Assembly: GCF_000745835.1 (NCBI RefSeq)
Contig: NZ_JQKB01000054.1
Coordinates: forward strand, 1-35,060
DNA: 35,060 nucleotides
Direction: 5' to 3'
Source of the DNA: Belnapia moabensis DSM 16746
GTDB lineage: Bacteria > Pseudomonadota > Alphaproteobacteria > Acetobacterales > Acetobacteraceae
In this document: positions 7,910-16,017 of the stretch, in pieces
How positions within the stretch are numbered: position 1 is the stretch's first letter
Layout of the letters: every line of letters begins with the position of its first letter
The notes under the pieces: model-generated
Seen by the model: the letters and a program-made list of their open reading frames with translations, nothing else
Database searches by the model: none
What the model was told of the DNA's origin: nothing
Made by a program: the position numbers and the translations under genes

Positions 7910-9466
7910 ATGCAGCCTTCCACCAGGCGCAACCTCCTGCTCGCGGGCGGCGCCGCGGCGCTGGCCCGCCCTCGCCCGGCACGCGCCGCCACCACGCTGA
8001 ACGTCGTGCTGGAATCCGAGGCGGTGATCCTCGACCCGCATTTCACCACCGCCGCCATCAGCCGCAGCTTCGGCTACCACGTCTTCGACACGCTCTTCGC
8101 CATGGACGATAGCGGCGCCATCCGCCCGCAGATGGTGGACCGCACCGAGAGCGCAGCCGACGGCCTGACCTGGCGCTTCGCCCTGCGCGACGGCCTCCGC
8201 TTCCATGACGGAGCGCCCGTCACCGCCCGCGACTGCGCCCTCTCGCTCGCGCGCTGGGCGCCGCGCGACGCCATGGGCCGCCTGCTGCTCGCCGCAGGCG
8301 CGCAATTCGAGGCGGCCGACGCCTCGACCCTGGTGCTGACGCTACGCGAGCCCTTCCCCCTGGTGCTCGAGGTGCTGGGCAAGCCGAACGCCCCGGTGCC
8401 CTTCATCCTGCCGGAGCGGCTGGCGCGCATCCCGGGCGATACCCGCATCACCGAGATCGTCGGCAGCGGCCCCTTCACCTTCCGTGCCGATCTCTGGAAG
8501 CCCGGCAGCAGCATGGTGCTGGAGCGCTTCGCCGGCTACCGGCCGCGCCCGGAGCCCGCCAGCTTCCTCGCGGGCGGCAAGACGGTGAAGATCGACCAGC
8601 TGGCGCTGCTGGTCATGCCCGACCAGGCGACGGCGGCGACCGCGCTGATGGCCGGCGAGATCGACTACCAGCAATACCTGCCCTTCGACCTGCTGCCTCG
8701 GCTGGAGCGGGCGCGCGGCATCACGCTGATGGGCCTCGGCGGGCTGCACATGTTCCAGGGCAATTTCCGCCTGAACCACGCGGCGCCGCCCTTCGACGAC
8801 CCGGAAATCCGCCGCGTGCTCTGGCACCTGGTTGACCAGCCGGCGGTGCTGCAGGCGATCGGCGTGCCGGGGCGCTTCGCGGTGCAGCGCTGCGGCAGCG
8901 TCTTCATGTGCGACAGCCCCTATGAGAGCCGCGCCGGGGCCGAGGCACTCGACTTCTCGCTCGAGAAGGCAAAGGCCGCGCTGGCCCGCACGCGATATGC
9001 CGGGCAACCGGTGGTGATGCTGGAGGTGCAGGGCAGCATCAGCCAGACCGCCTCCATGGTGCTGGCGCAGAACCTGCGCGCCGTCGGCTTCACGGTGGAG
9101 CAGCAGGTGATGGACTGGGGTACGGTGCTGGCGCGGCGGGTGCGGAAGGAGGGGTGGAGCCTCTTCTCGGTCTATGCCAACGGCATAGACATGATCTCGC
9201 CGCTGACGCATTTCTACATCGCCAGCACCTGCGCCGACTACACGGGCTGGAGCTGTGACGCGCGCATCCCACCGCTGCTGCAGGCCTTCGCCCGAGCGCC
9301 GGACCTCGCCGCCCGCCGCAAGCTGGCCGACGAGATCCAGTCCGTCGCCTATGAGCTGACCCCGGCGGTGAGCTGGGGCCAGTTCACCATCCCCGCCGGC
9401 TACCGCAACCGGTTGAAGGGCCTGCCGCAATCGAGCTTTCCGATGTTCTGGAACGTGGAGGTGTGA
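7910..9466 (+). CDS. ABC transporter substrate-binding protein, family 5 (peptide/nickel type), Tat-exported
   Basis: A 518-residue extracytoplasmic binding protein of the DppA/OppA (SBP_bac_5) family. The N-terminus STRRNLLLAGGAAALA is a twin-arginine signal, with probable cleavage after PARA. Family features follow: the ILDPHF segment, a FHDGAPVTARD block, EIVGSGPF (about residue 182), then VLERFAGYRP and FLAGGK. The start has GAGGAG about 6 bases upstream. It follows the aminotransferase. No permease or ATPase gene is nearby, so it must share a transporter encoded elsewhere or act alone. It is clearly paralogous to the protein at 14415-16013. The ligand is unknown; family members bind peptides, opines, glycosides, metals and amides. 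Confidence 0.92.
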   Translation: MQPSTRRNLLLAGGAAALARPRPARAATTLNVVLESEAVILDPHFTTAAISRSFGYHVFDTLFAMDDSGAIRPQMVDRTESAADGLTWRFALRDGLRFHDGAPVTARDCALSLARWAPRDAMGRLLLAAGAQFEAADASTLVLTLREPFPLVLEVLGKPNAPVPFILPERLARIPGDTRITEIVGSGPFTFRADLWKPGSSMVLERFAGYRPRPEPASFLAGGKTVKIDQLALLVMPDQATAATALMAGEIDYQQYLPFDLLPRLERARGITLMGLGGLHMFQGNFRLNHAAPPFDDPEIRRVLWHLVDQPAVLQAIGVPGRFAVQRCGSVFMCDSPYESRAGAEALDFSLEKAKAALARTRYAGQPVVMLEVQGSISQTASMVLAQNLRAVGFTVEQQVMDWGTVLARRVRKEGWSLFSVYANGIDMISPLTHFYIASTCADYTGWSCDARIPPLLQAFARAPDLAARRKLADEIQSVAYELTPAVSWGQFTIPAGYRNRLKGLPQSSFPMFWNVEV

Positions 9467-9598
9467 GGAGCACTTAGGAAAATAAGCTTCCTTCTGGCGG
9501 GCCGGGTTTGTTACGCTGCGCGGCCACCTACTCAGAGAGCCGCCATGCCCCACCTGCCCGCCAGGCCGCCTCGAGAGGCCCCGGGCGCCCCCGCCAGC

Positions 9599-11230
9599 CT
9601 ATTTGTCCGAAAGCTGCATCAATGGCCTAGCCACCAGCCCCGCCTCGATGTCCCGCTCAACCGCCGCCGGGTCGCGCTCCTCCGGCGGGCCGTAGCCGCC
9701 GCCGCCCGGCATCTCCACCACCAGCCGCCCGCCTGCCGGGATCACCTGGAAGCCCTTGCCCTTCAGCACCGTGCCATCGGCCAGCGACAGCCGCCCTGCT
9801 GCCCCCGGCTCCCCGCCCTCGCGTCCGCGCGCTGGGTAATGCACCCGCTCGAAGGTCGCGAAGATGCCGAAGGGCGCGCCATGCCGGTGCTCCACCTCCA
9901 TCACCTGGCCGAGCCCGCCGCGCTGGCGCCCGGCCCCGCCGCTGCCGGCCCGCAGCTCCTTGGTCCAGATCACCACCGGCGCCACCGTCTCGGTGATCTC
10001 GACCGGCACGTTGCGGACGCCGGAGGGGAAGGGCGTGGCCGAGAGCCCATCCTGCCGCGGCCGTGCGCCCGCCCCGCCGGAATGGAAGGTCGTAACCATG
10101 AAGGGCTGGCCGGTCGGGCCGGTGATGCCGTGCCCGGCGCCGAGCTTGAGGTTCCAGAGGTTGCTCGTCCCCTCCGCCGGCACCCGTCCGGGGATGCACT
10201 GGTGCAGCGCGCCATAGACCACGTCTGGCAGCATGTGGCCGATGGTGGACCGCGCATTCACCGCCGCCGGATGGAGCGCGTTGACGATGCTGCCCTCCGG
10301 CGCCGTCACCCGCACCGCGTCCAGCGTTCCCGCATTGTTGGGAATGGTGGGGGCCACGATGCACTTCACCCCGAAGGCCGTATAGGCCTCGGTGTAGCAG
10401 ATCGGGCAGTTGATCCCGTAGGCCGAGGCGCCGGAGGTCCCAGCATAATCCACCGCCACATGGTCGCCGGCGATGGTGACGCGGGCGCGCAGGTCGATCG
10501 GCGCGTCATAGCCGTCAATCCGCATATGCCCTTCCCAGGACCCCTGCGGCAGGGCGCGGATCGCCGCCTCCATCCCGGCGCAGGACCGTTCAATGATATG
10601 CGCGCCCAACTCGTCGAGATCGGCGATGCCGTGCTCCGCCATCATGGCGGAGAGCCGCCGCTCGCCGATCAGGTTGCAGGCGACGAGGGCATGGATGTCG
10701 CCCTCCACCTGCACCGCCTCGCGGACATTGGCGCGCACCATGCGCAGCAGGCTCTCGTCCCAGACGCCCTGCCGCACCAGCGGCAGCAGCGGGATGAACA
10801 GCCCCTCGTGATAGACCTGCCGCCCATCCGGCGACTGCCCGAGCCCGCCGATATCGACCACATGCGTGGTGCAGGAGAAGAGCGCGACCAGCTTCCCGTC
10901 ATGGAAGGCGGGCGAGGTGATGACGATGTCGTAGAGGTGCCCAGTGCCCTTCCACGGGTCGTTGGTGATGAAGTGGTCGCCCGGCTTCATCGTCTCGGCG
11001 GGGAATTCGCGGAGGAAGTGGACCACGCTGCGAGCCATGGAATTCACATGCCCCGGCGTGCCGGTGACGGCCTGCGCCAGCATCCGCCCCTCCAGGTCGA
11101 AGACGCCGGCCGAGATGTCGCCTGCCTCCCGCGCGCTGGTCGAGAAGGCGGTGCGCACCAGGGCCCGGGCCTGCTCCTCGACGACCGAGAGCAGCCGGTT
11201 CCACATCACCTGCAGGCGGATGTCCCTCAT
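9599..11230 (-). CDS. hyuB: Hydantoinase B/oxoprolinase family protein
   Basis: A 543-residue HyuB-type subunit. With HyuA it forms ATP-dependent enzymes that open hydantoins or 5-oxoproline, or carboxylate acetone/acetophenone. Visible are the N-terminal SVVEEQARALVRTAFS, AREAGDIS, GTPGHVNSMA (about residue 58), GDHFITNDPW (about 82), GTGHLYDI and, in the C-terminal half, GGAGARP and MPGGGGYGPP. The length is standard. The ATG overlaps the HyuA stop by 4 bases, and TGGAG lies 8 bases upstream, so the two subunits are made together. It is the last gene of the Bug-hyuA-hyuB operon, converging with the binding protein gene at 7910. The 132 bases between them (9467-9598) show only a short GCCTC/GAGGC stem and no clear terminator. 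Confidence 0.93.
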   Translation of the reverse strand: MRDIRLQVMWNRLLSVVEEQARALVRTAFSTSAREAGDISAGVFDLEGRMLAQAVTGTPGHVNSMARSVVHFLREFPAETMKPGDHFITNDPWKGTGHLYDIVITSPAFHDGKLVALFSCTTHVVDIGGLGQSPDGRQVYHEGLFIPLLPLVRQGVWDESLLRMVRANVREAVQVEGDIHALVACNLIGERRLSAMMAEHGIADLDELGAHIIERSCAGMEAAIRALPQGSWEGHMRIDGYDAPIDLRARVTIAGDHVAVDYAGTSGASAYGINCPICYTEAYTAFGVKCIVAPTIPNNAGTLDAVRVTAPEGSIVNALHPAAVNARSTIGHMLPDVVYGALHQCIPGRVPAEGTSNLWNLKLGAGHGITGPTGQPFMVTTFHSGGAGARPRQDGLSATPFPSGVRNVPVEITETVAPVVIWTKELRAGSGGAGRQRGGLGQVMEVEHRHGAPFGIFATFERVHYPARGREGGEPGAAGRLSLADGTVLKGKGFQVIPAGGRLVVEMPGGGGYGPPEERDPAAVERDIEAGLVARPLMQLSDK

Positions 11231-13254
11231 GGCGCGATCTCCAGCACGAGCTGCCCGAGGGCGTTGACGCGGGCCGTGGCGCCGCGCGGCACCACGGTGG
11301 TGGTGGCATCCTCGACGATCAGCGCCGGACCTTCGAGCGCCATGCCCGGCGCCAACGCCGCCCGCTCATGGAGCGCCGCCTCCTCCCGCAACCCGGTCGC
11401 CGGGTCGAGCAGCATCCGCCATGCGGCGGGCGCCGGGGTCGGACGCGGCGGCGGCGCGGCGGCGGGCCCGGGCAAGGGGCGGCTGGTGGCCAGCGCCAAC
11501 GTCCAGGTCAGCGCCTCCACCTCCAGCCGGGGAATGGTGCGGCCGAACAGCGCCGCATAGGCGGCGTCGAACCCGGCCCGCAGCGCCATGGCGTCGAGCG
11601 TGGTGATCGGCACCGCGATCTCATGCCCCTGGCCGCGGTAGCGCATGAAGCCGGTCAGCGTCTCGACCAGCGCCTCCTCCGGCGCGCCGAGGCGCACCAC
11701 CGCCTCCGCCTCCATCCGCATGGCGGCGAATAGCGCCTCCAGCGCCGCGAGGTCGAGCGCATCCAGCCGCATGTGCCGAGTGCGCACCACCTCATAGGCG
11801 ATCGGCGCACGCAGGAAGCCATGCGCCGAGCCGACGCCGGCGCCGACCGGCACCACGACGCGCGCCATGCCGAGCTTCCGCGCCAACCGCGCCGCATGCA
11901 GCGGCGCCGCGCCGCCGAAGGCGATCAGCGTGCGCTCGGCTGTGTCCTTGCCGTTCTCCACCGCATGTACTCGAGCGGCACTCGCCATCGTCTCATTGAC
12001 GATCTCGGCGACACCTGCCGCCGCATCCTCGCCGAGCCCGGCCAGCGCCGCTGCGGCGCGGTCGAGATGCAGTGGGATGCTGCCGCCGGCGAAGCGCGCC
12101 GGATCGAGCCGGCCGAGCGCGGCATCGGCATCTGTCACCGTCGGCGCGGTGCCGCCGTTGCCGTAGCAGGCGGGGCCGGGGACGCTGCCGGCGCTGTCGG
12201 GCCCGACCTGGATGCGCCCCAGCGCATCCCGCCGCGCGATGGAGCCGCCACCGGCACCGATCTCGACCAACTCGATCACCGGGATGCGGACGGGGATGCC
12301 GCTCCCCTGGACGAAGCGATAGGCCCGCGCCACCTCGAACTGGCGGGAGCGCTGCAGCTCCAGCCCGTCGAGCAGGGTGAGTTTGGCCGTGGTGCCACCC
12401 ATGTCGAAGGCGACGGCGCGGTCGAGCCCGCATTCGGCAGCGACGGCCTGGGCCAGGATGGCGCCGCCCGCCGGCCCGCTCTCGACCAGGCGCACGGGGT
12501 AGCGCCGCGCCGTCTCGACGGTGGTGACGCCGCCCGAGGACATCATCAGCAGCAGCGGCGCGGCGATGCCCGCCTCGCGCAGCCCGCTCTCCAGCCGGCC
12601 GAGATAGCCGGCCATCAGCGGCTGCACATAGGCATTGGCGATGGTGGTCGAGGCGCGTTCGTACTCACGGATCTCGGGTGCGACCTCGCAGGATAGCGAC
12701 AGGGCGACGCCGGGCAACGCCTCCGCCAGCACCTCGGCCGCACGTCGTTCATGCGCTTCATGGGTGAAGCTATGCAGGAAGCAGATGGCCACCGCCTCGA
12801 TGCCGTCGCGGCGGAAATCCGCGGCGATGGCGCGCAGCGACAGCTCATCGAGCGGCTTCAGCACGGCGCCATCGGCAGCGATCCGCTCCGGAACGCCACG
12901 TCGCCAGGGGCGGGGGACCAGCGGCTCCGGCCGTTCCATGTGGATGTCGTACTGCTCGAAGCGGTGCTCCCAGGCGATCTCGATGGAATCACGGAAGCCC
13001 TCCGTCGTCACCAGCGCCGTGCGGGCGCCCTTGCGCTCGATCAGCGCATTGGTGGCAAGCGTCGTCCCGTGCACGACGAGGCCGAGTTGAGTCGGTTGTC
13101 GCCCCGCGAGTGCGAGGATGCGCCGCGTGCCTTCCAGCACCGCCTGCTCGGGCGCGGCGGGGGTGGTGAGCAGCTTGGCGGACCAGTTCCGCCCATCCTC
13201 CTCCAGCACCAGGTCGGTGAAGGTGCCGCCGATATCGACCGCCAGTCTGAGCAT
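11227..13254 (-). CDS. hyuA: Hydantoinase/oxoprolinase family protein, A subunit
   Basis: A 675-residue ATP-binding subunit with the actin/hexokinase-like fold. DIGGTFTDLVLE opens the protein (residues 7-18, phosphate 1 loop). Next come VVHGTTLATNALIERKG (about 62-78), SGGVTTVETAR and VESGPAGGA, then AFDMGGTTAKL (phosphate 2 loop, about 278) and AGGGSIA. FGGAAPLHAARLA lies near residue 450. It phosphorylates or activates the amide carbonyl for the B subunit, so the pair should hydrolyse a cyclic amide or related compound with ATP. The start lies 3 bases after the Bug stop and its ribosome site is weak, implying coupling. The substrate is not readable; acetone-carboxylase-like relatives exist, but no third small subunit is present here. 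Confidence 0.94.
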   Translation of the reverse strand: MLRLAVDIGGTFTDLVLEEDGRNWSAKLLTTPAAPEQAVLEGTRRILALAGRQPTQLGLVVHGTTLATNALIERKGARTALVTTEGFRDSIEIAWEHRFEQYDIHMERPEPLVPRPWRRGVPERIAADGAVLKPLDELSLRAIAADFRRDGIEAVAICFLHSFTHEAHERRAAEVLAEALPGVALSLSCEVAPEIREYERASTTIANAYVQPLMAGYLGRLESGLREAGIAAPLLLMMSSGGVTTVETARRYPVRLVESGPAGGAILAQAVAAECGLDRAVAFDMGGTTAKLTLLDGLELQRSRQFEVARAYRFVQGSGIPVRIPVIELVEIGAGGGSIARRDALGRIQVGPDSAGSVPGPACYGNGGTAPTVTDADAALGRLDPARFAGGSIPLHLDRAAAALAGLGEDAAAGVAEIVNETMASAARVHAVENGKDTAERTLIAFGGAAPLHAARLARKLGMARVVVPVGAGVGSAHGFLRAPIAYEVVRTRHMRLDALDLAALEALFAAMRMEAEAVVRLGAPEEALVETLTGFMRYRGQGHEIAVPITTLDAMALRAGFDAAYAALFGRTIPRLEVEALTWTLALATSRPLPGPAAAPPPRPTPAPAAWRMLLDPATGLREEAALHERAALAPGMALEGPALIVEDATTTVVPRGATARVNALGQLVLEIAP

Positions 13255-13257
13255 GGG

Positions 13258-14211
13258 CTAATCGCCATCCACGCGGATATTGCCGGCCTTGACGACGCGG
13301 CCCCAAGTTTCGGTGTCGCGCGCCAGGAAGGCGCGATACTCGGCGATGGAGAGCGACGACGGATGCAGCCCTGCCGCATCGAACCTCGCCGCCACCGCCG
13401 GGTCGGCCAGGATCTTGCGGATCGCCGCCGAGAGCGTGTCGAGCACCGGCTGCGGTGTCTCCGGCGGCGCGGCCAGTCCGTACCAGTTCTCCGCCTCGTA
13501 GCCGGGCACCGCCTCGGCCGCGGCCGGCGTCTCCGGCAGCAGCGGCCAGCGCCCGGGCGAGGTGACGGCCATCGCCCGCGCCTGCCCACCCTTGATGAGC
13601 GTCAGCGTCGCCGGGTCGCCGAAATAGGCATCGACGATGCCGGCGGCGAGGTCGTTCAGCGCCGGCCCGGTGCCGCGATAGGGCACATGCACCATGGCAA
13701 GGCCCGACATCTGTCTGAACAGCTCGCCTGCCAGGTGCTGGCTGGTGCCGATGCCGCCCGAGGCCCAGCGAATCTCGCCGCGGCGGTCGAGCGTCGTGAA
13801 CTCCTCGATCGTCTTCGCCGGTAGCGTGTTGCGCACGGCGAGGATGAAGGGCATGCGCACCAGCCGGGTGATGTGCGCGAGGCCCATCGCGTCATAGGGA
13901 AGCGCGCGCAGATGCGGCCCGGCCGTCGTCGTGCCGGCGCCGGTGAGGGAGAGGGTGTAACCATCCGCCGGCGCGCGCGACATCGCCTCCACGCCGATGA
14001 CCCCGCCGGCCCCGCCGCGGTTCTCGATGATGATGGTCTGGCCGAGCTCGCGCTGCAACGGCTCCGCCAGCAGGCGGGCGGTGAGGTCGACGCCGCCGCC
14101 AGGAGGAAACGGGACGATCATGCGGATCGGCCGCGAGGGATAGCCTTCCGCCCATGCGGGCCATGCGAGGCCTGCCGCGATGATGGCCCTGCGCCGAACC
14201 CCTTGCCGCAT
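13258..14211 (-). CDS. Tripartite tricarboxylate transporter substrate-binding protein (Bug/TctC family)
   Basis: A 317-residue Bug protein, second in the window. The signal peptide MRQGVRRRAIIAAGLAWPAWA precedes RPIRMIVPFPPGGG, IIENRGGAGG, ADGYTLS, MVHVPYRGTGPA and AYFGDPAT-type segments. ATG 14211 is preferred because GGAG stands 7 bases upstream; ATG 14223 would add four residues but has no ribosome site. It leads the operon with hyuA and hyuB, so its ligand is probably the HyuAB substrate, such as a hydantoin-like or oxoproline-like anion; this is inference from linkage. No TctA/TctB genes accompany it. Divergently transcribed from the binding protein at 14415 across a repeat-rich 203-base gap. 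Confidence 0.92.
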   Translation of the reverse strand: MRQGVRRRAIIAAGLAWPAWAEGYPSRPIRMIVPFPPGGGVDLTARLLAEPLQRELGQTIIIENRGGAGGVIGVEAMSRAPADGYTLSLTGAGTTTAGPHLRALPYDAMGLAHITRLVRMPFILAVRNTLPAKTIEEFTTLDRRGEIRWASGGIGTSQHLAGELFRQMSGLAMVHVPYRGTGPALNDLAAGIVDAYFGDPATLTLIKGGQARAMAVTSPGRWPLLPETPAAAEAVPGYEAENWYGLAAPPETPQPVLDTLSAAIRKILADPAVAARFDAAGLHPSSLSIAEYRAFLARDTETWGRVVKAGNIRVDGD

Positions 14212-14264
14212 CGCATGCTCCATCGCTGCCTGACGGAGGCTAGCACAACCCGCGCCAGCGCAAA

Positions 14265-14315
14265 GCCCATGGGGTCTGGCCACGCGATGGGCTGGTGCTG
14301 CCCAAGCGATGGGCA
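14265..14315. promoter_or_regulatory. Repeated GATGGGC/GCCCA half-sites, candidate operator
   Basis: GCGATGGGC occurs at 14284-14292 and again at 14306-14314, exactly 22 bases apart (two helical turns). Each is paired with an opposing copy: GCCCAT at 14265-14270 and TGCCCA at 14299-14304. The second pair forms a perfect inverted repeat with a 5-base spacer. A 10-base palindrome CTTGGCCAAG lies at 14360-14369. Placement between divergent operons suggests a regulator-binding region for one or both. The regulator is not in the window. Confidence 0.45.
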
Positions 14316-14414
14316 ATGCGCATGCAGCGAAGTTCCACCGCAATTCAATCACAGGCCAGCTTGGCCAAGCCACGATTTATGCGTCACACTCGCCACAAAA
14401 GGCGGAGGTGCATC

Positions 14415-16013
14415 ATGAAGCGTCGTGATATCATGACCCTGGCGGTCGGTGCGTCGTCTCTGGTCTTGGCGCGGCCCGGCGTGCTGCGCGCGCAGGGAAC
14501 ACCCGGGGCAACCTCCGTGCTGCGCTTCGTGCCGCAATCGGACCTGACGCTGCTCGACCCCGTCTTCAACACGGCGCTGGTGACGCGCAACCACGGCATG
14601 TTGGTCTATGACCAACTCTACGGCCTCGACGCCAACTATGTCGCGCAGCCGCAGCTCGTCGAAGGCCATGTCATCGAGGATGGCGGACGCACCTGGCGCA
14701 TTACCCTGCGCGAGGGCCCCACCTTCCATGACGGCACGCCGATCCTCGCGCGCGACGCCATCGCCAGCATCGACCGCTGGACCCGCACGGATGTGCTCGG
14801 CCAGAACATCCGCGCCATCACCGACGAGATGGTCGTCGTCTCCGACCGCGTTTTCCTGGTGAAACTGAAAAAACCCTTCCCGCTGCTCGCCACGGCGCTG
14901 GCCAAGCCTTCTTCCTACTGCCCGGTGATGCAGGAGCGCTTCGCCCGCAATCCACCCTCCACGCAAGTGACGGAGATTGTCGGCAGCGGCCCGTTCCGCT
15001 GGGTAGCGAATGAGCGCATGGCCGGTTCGCGCGCGGTCTATGAGCGCTTCGCCGGCTACAAGCCGCGCAACGAGCCGGTGAGCTTCCTCGCCGGCGGCAA
15101 GGTCGCCCGCGTCGACCGCGTGGAGTGGCACACCATCCCCGATGCTGCGACCGCCGGCGCCGCCTTGCAACGGGGCGAGGTGGATTGGTGGGAGCAGCCG
15201 ACAGCCGACCTCCTGCCGCTGCTGAAGCGCGCCCGCGGCGTGACGGTGGCGGTGAAGGACAAGGCCGGGCTGATGGGCATGATCCGCTTCAATCACCTGC
15301 AGCCACCCTTCGACAATCCGGCGATCCGCCGTGCCTTCCTGCCCGCCATCAACCAGACCGACTACATGACGGCGGTGATGGGCGACGACCGCTCGCTCTG
15401 GAACGACCGCTGCGGCTTCTTCCTGCCCGGCACGCAACTGGCGAGCGAAGCGGGGCTGGAGACGATGGCCGGGGCGCCCGACTACGAGAAGGTCAAGCGC
15501 AACCTCCAGGCCGCCGGCTACAAGAGCGAGAAGGTGGTGTTGTCCGTGCCGACCGACCTCACGGCGCTGAATGCCATGAGCGAGATTGCCGGCGACATGT
15601 TCCGCCGCGTCGGCATCAACCTCGACTACCAGGCCTCCGACTGGGGCTCGGTCGCCAGCCGGGTGATGAACAACCGCGACGGCCTCGACAAGGGCGGCTG
15701 GAGCGCCTGGTGCAACTACATCCCCGGCATCATCGCGCTGAACCCGGCGACGCAATCCTATGTCCGCGGGCCCGGCCGGAGCGGCACCTCCGGCTGGCCG
15801 GACCTGCCGAAGATCGAGGCGCTGCGCGAGCAGTTCCTCGCCGCCGACAGTCTCGCCGACCAGAAGCGCATCACCGAGCAGATCCAGCTCCAGGCCTTCG
15901 AGGACGTCCCCTACCTGCCGACCGGCGCCTACACGCCGCCCACCGCCTTCCGCAGCAACGTCACCGGCCTGATCGAAGGCTTCCCGCTGTTCTTCAACTT
16001 GCAGAAGTCCTGA
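14415..16013 (+). CDS. ABC transporter substrate-binding protein, family 5, Tat-type signal
   Basis: A 532-residue SBP_bac_5 protein. The start MKRRDIMTLAVGASSLVLA carries an Arg pair and hydrophobic stretch, with cleavage near LRAQG. Family blocks: TLLDPVFN, FHDGTPILARD, TEIVGSGPF, YERFAGYKP, FLAGGK, and MIRFNHLQPPFDN-type ligand-cleft residues. GGAGGTG lies 4-5 bases before ATG 14415, which decides against the longer in-frame extension back to 14295. It is a paralogue of the protein at 7910-9466, sharing several nearly identical blocks. The downstream hydrolase starts four bases after its stop, so the two are co-expressed and the protein probably delivers or senses that enzyme's substrate. 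No permease or ATPase genes are present. Confidence 0.93.
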   Translation: MKRRDIMTLAVGASSLVLARPGVLRAQGTPGATSVLRFVPQSDLTLLDPVFNTALVTRNHGMLVYDQLYGLDANYVAQPQLVEGHVIEDGGRTWRITLREGPTFHDGTPILARDAIASIDRWTRTDVLGQNIRAITDEMVVVSDRVFLVKLKKPFPLLATALAKPSSYCPVMQERFARNPPSTQVTEIVGSGPFRWVANERMAGSRAVYERFAGYKPRNEPVSFLAGGKVARVDRVEWHTIPDAATAGAALQRGEVDWWEQPTADLLPLLKRARGVTVAVKDKAGLMGMIRFNHLQPPFDNPAIRRAFLPAINQTDYMTAVMGDDRSLWNDRCGFFLPGTQLASEAGLETMAGAPDYEKVKRNLQAAGYKSEKVVLSVPTDLTALNAMSEIAGDMFRRVGINLDYQASDWGSVASRVMNNRDGLDKGGWSAWCNYIPGIIALNPATQSYVRGPGRSGTSGWPDLPKIEALREQFLAADSLADQKRITEQIQLQAFEDVPYLPTGAYTPPTAFRSNVTGLIEGFPLFFNLQKS

Positions 16014-16017
16014 CCTC

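Noticed and set aside
9540-9598. Intrinsic terminator between the convergent binding protein and hyuB genes
   Set aside because: Only a 4-5 base stem (GCCTC/GAGGC) with almost no loop and no T-tract; too weak to call.
9545-11560. 671-codon open frame on + strand opposite hyuB and the end of hyuA
   Set aside because: Arg/His/Gln-rich low-complexity translation lying antisense to clear hydantoinase genes; an artefact of high GC content.
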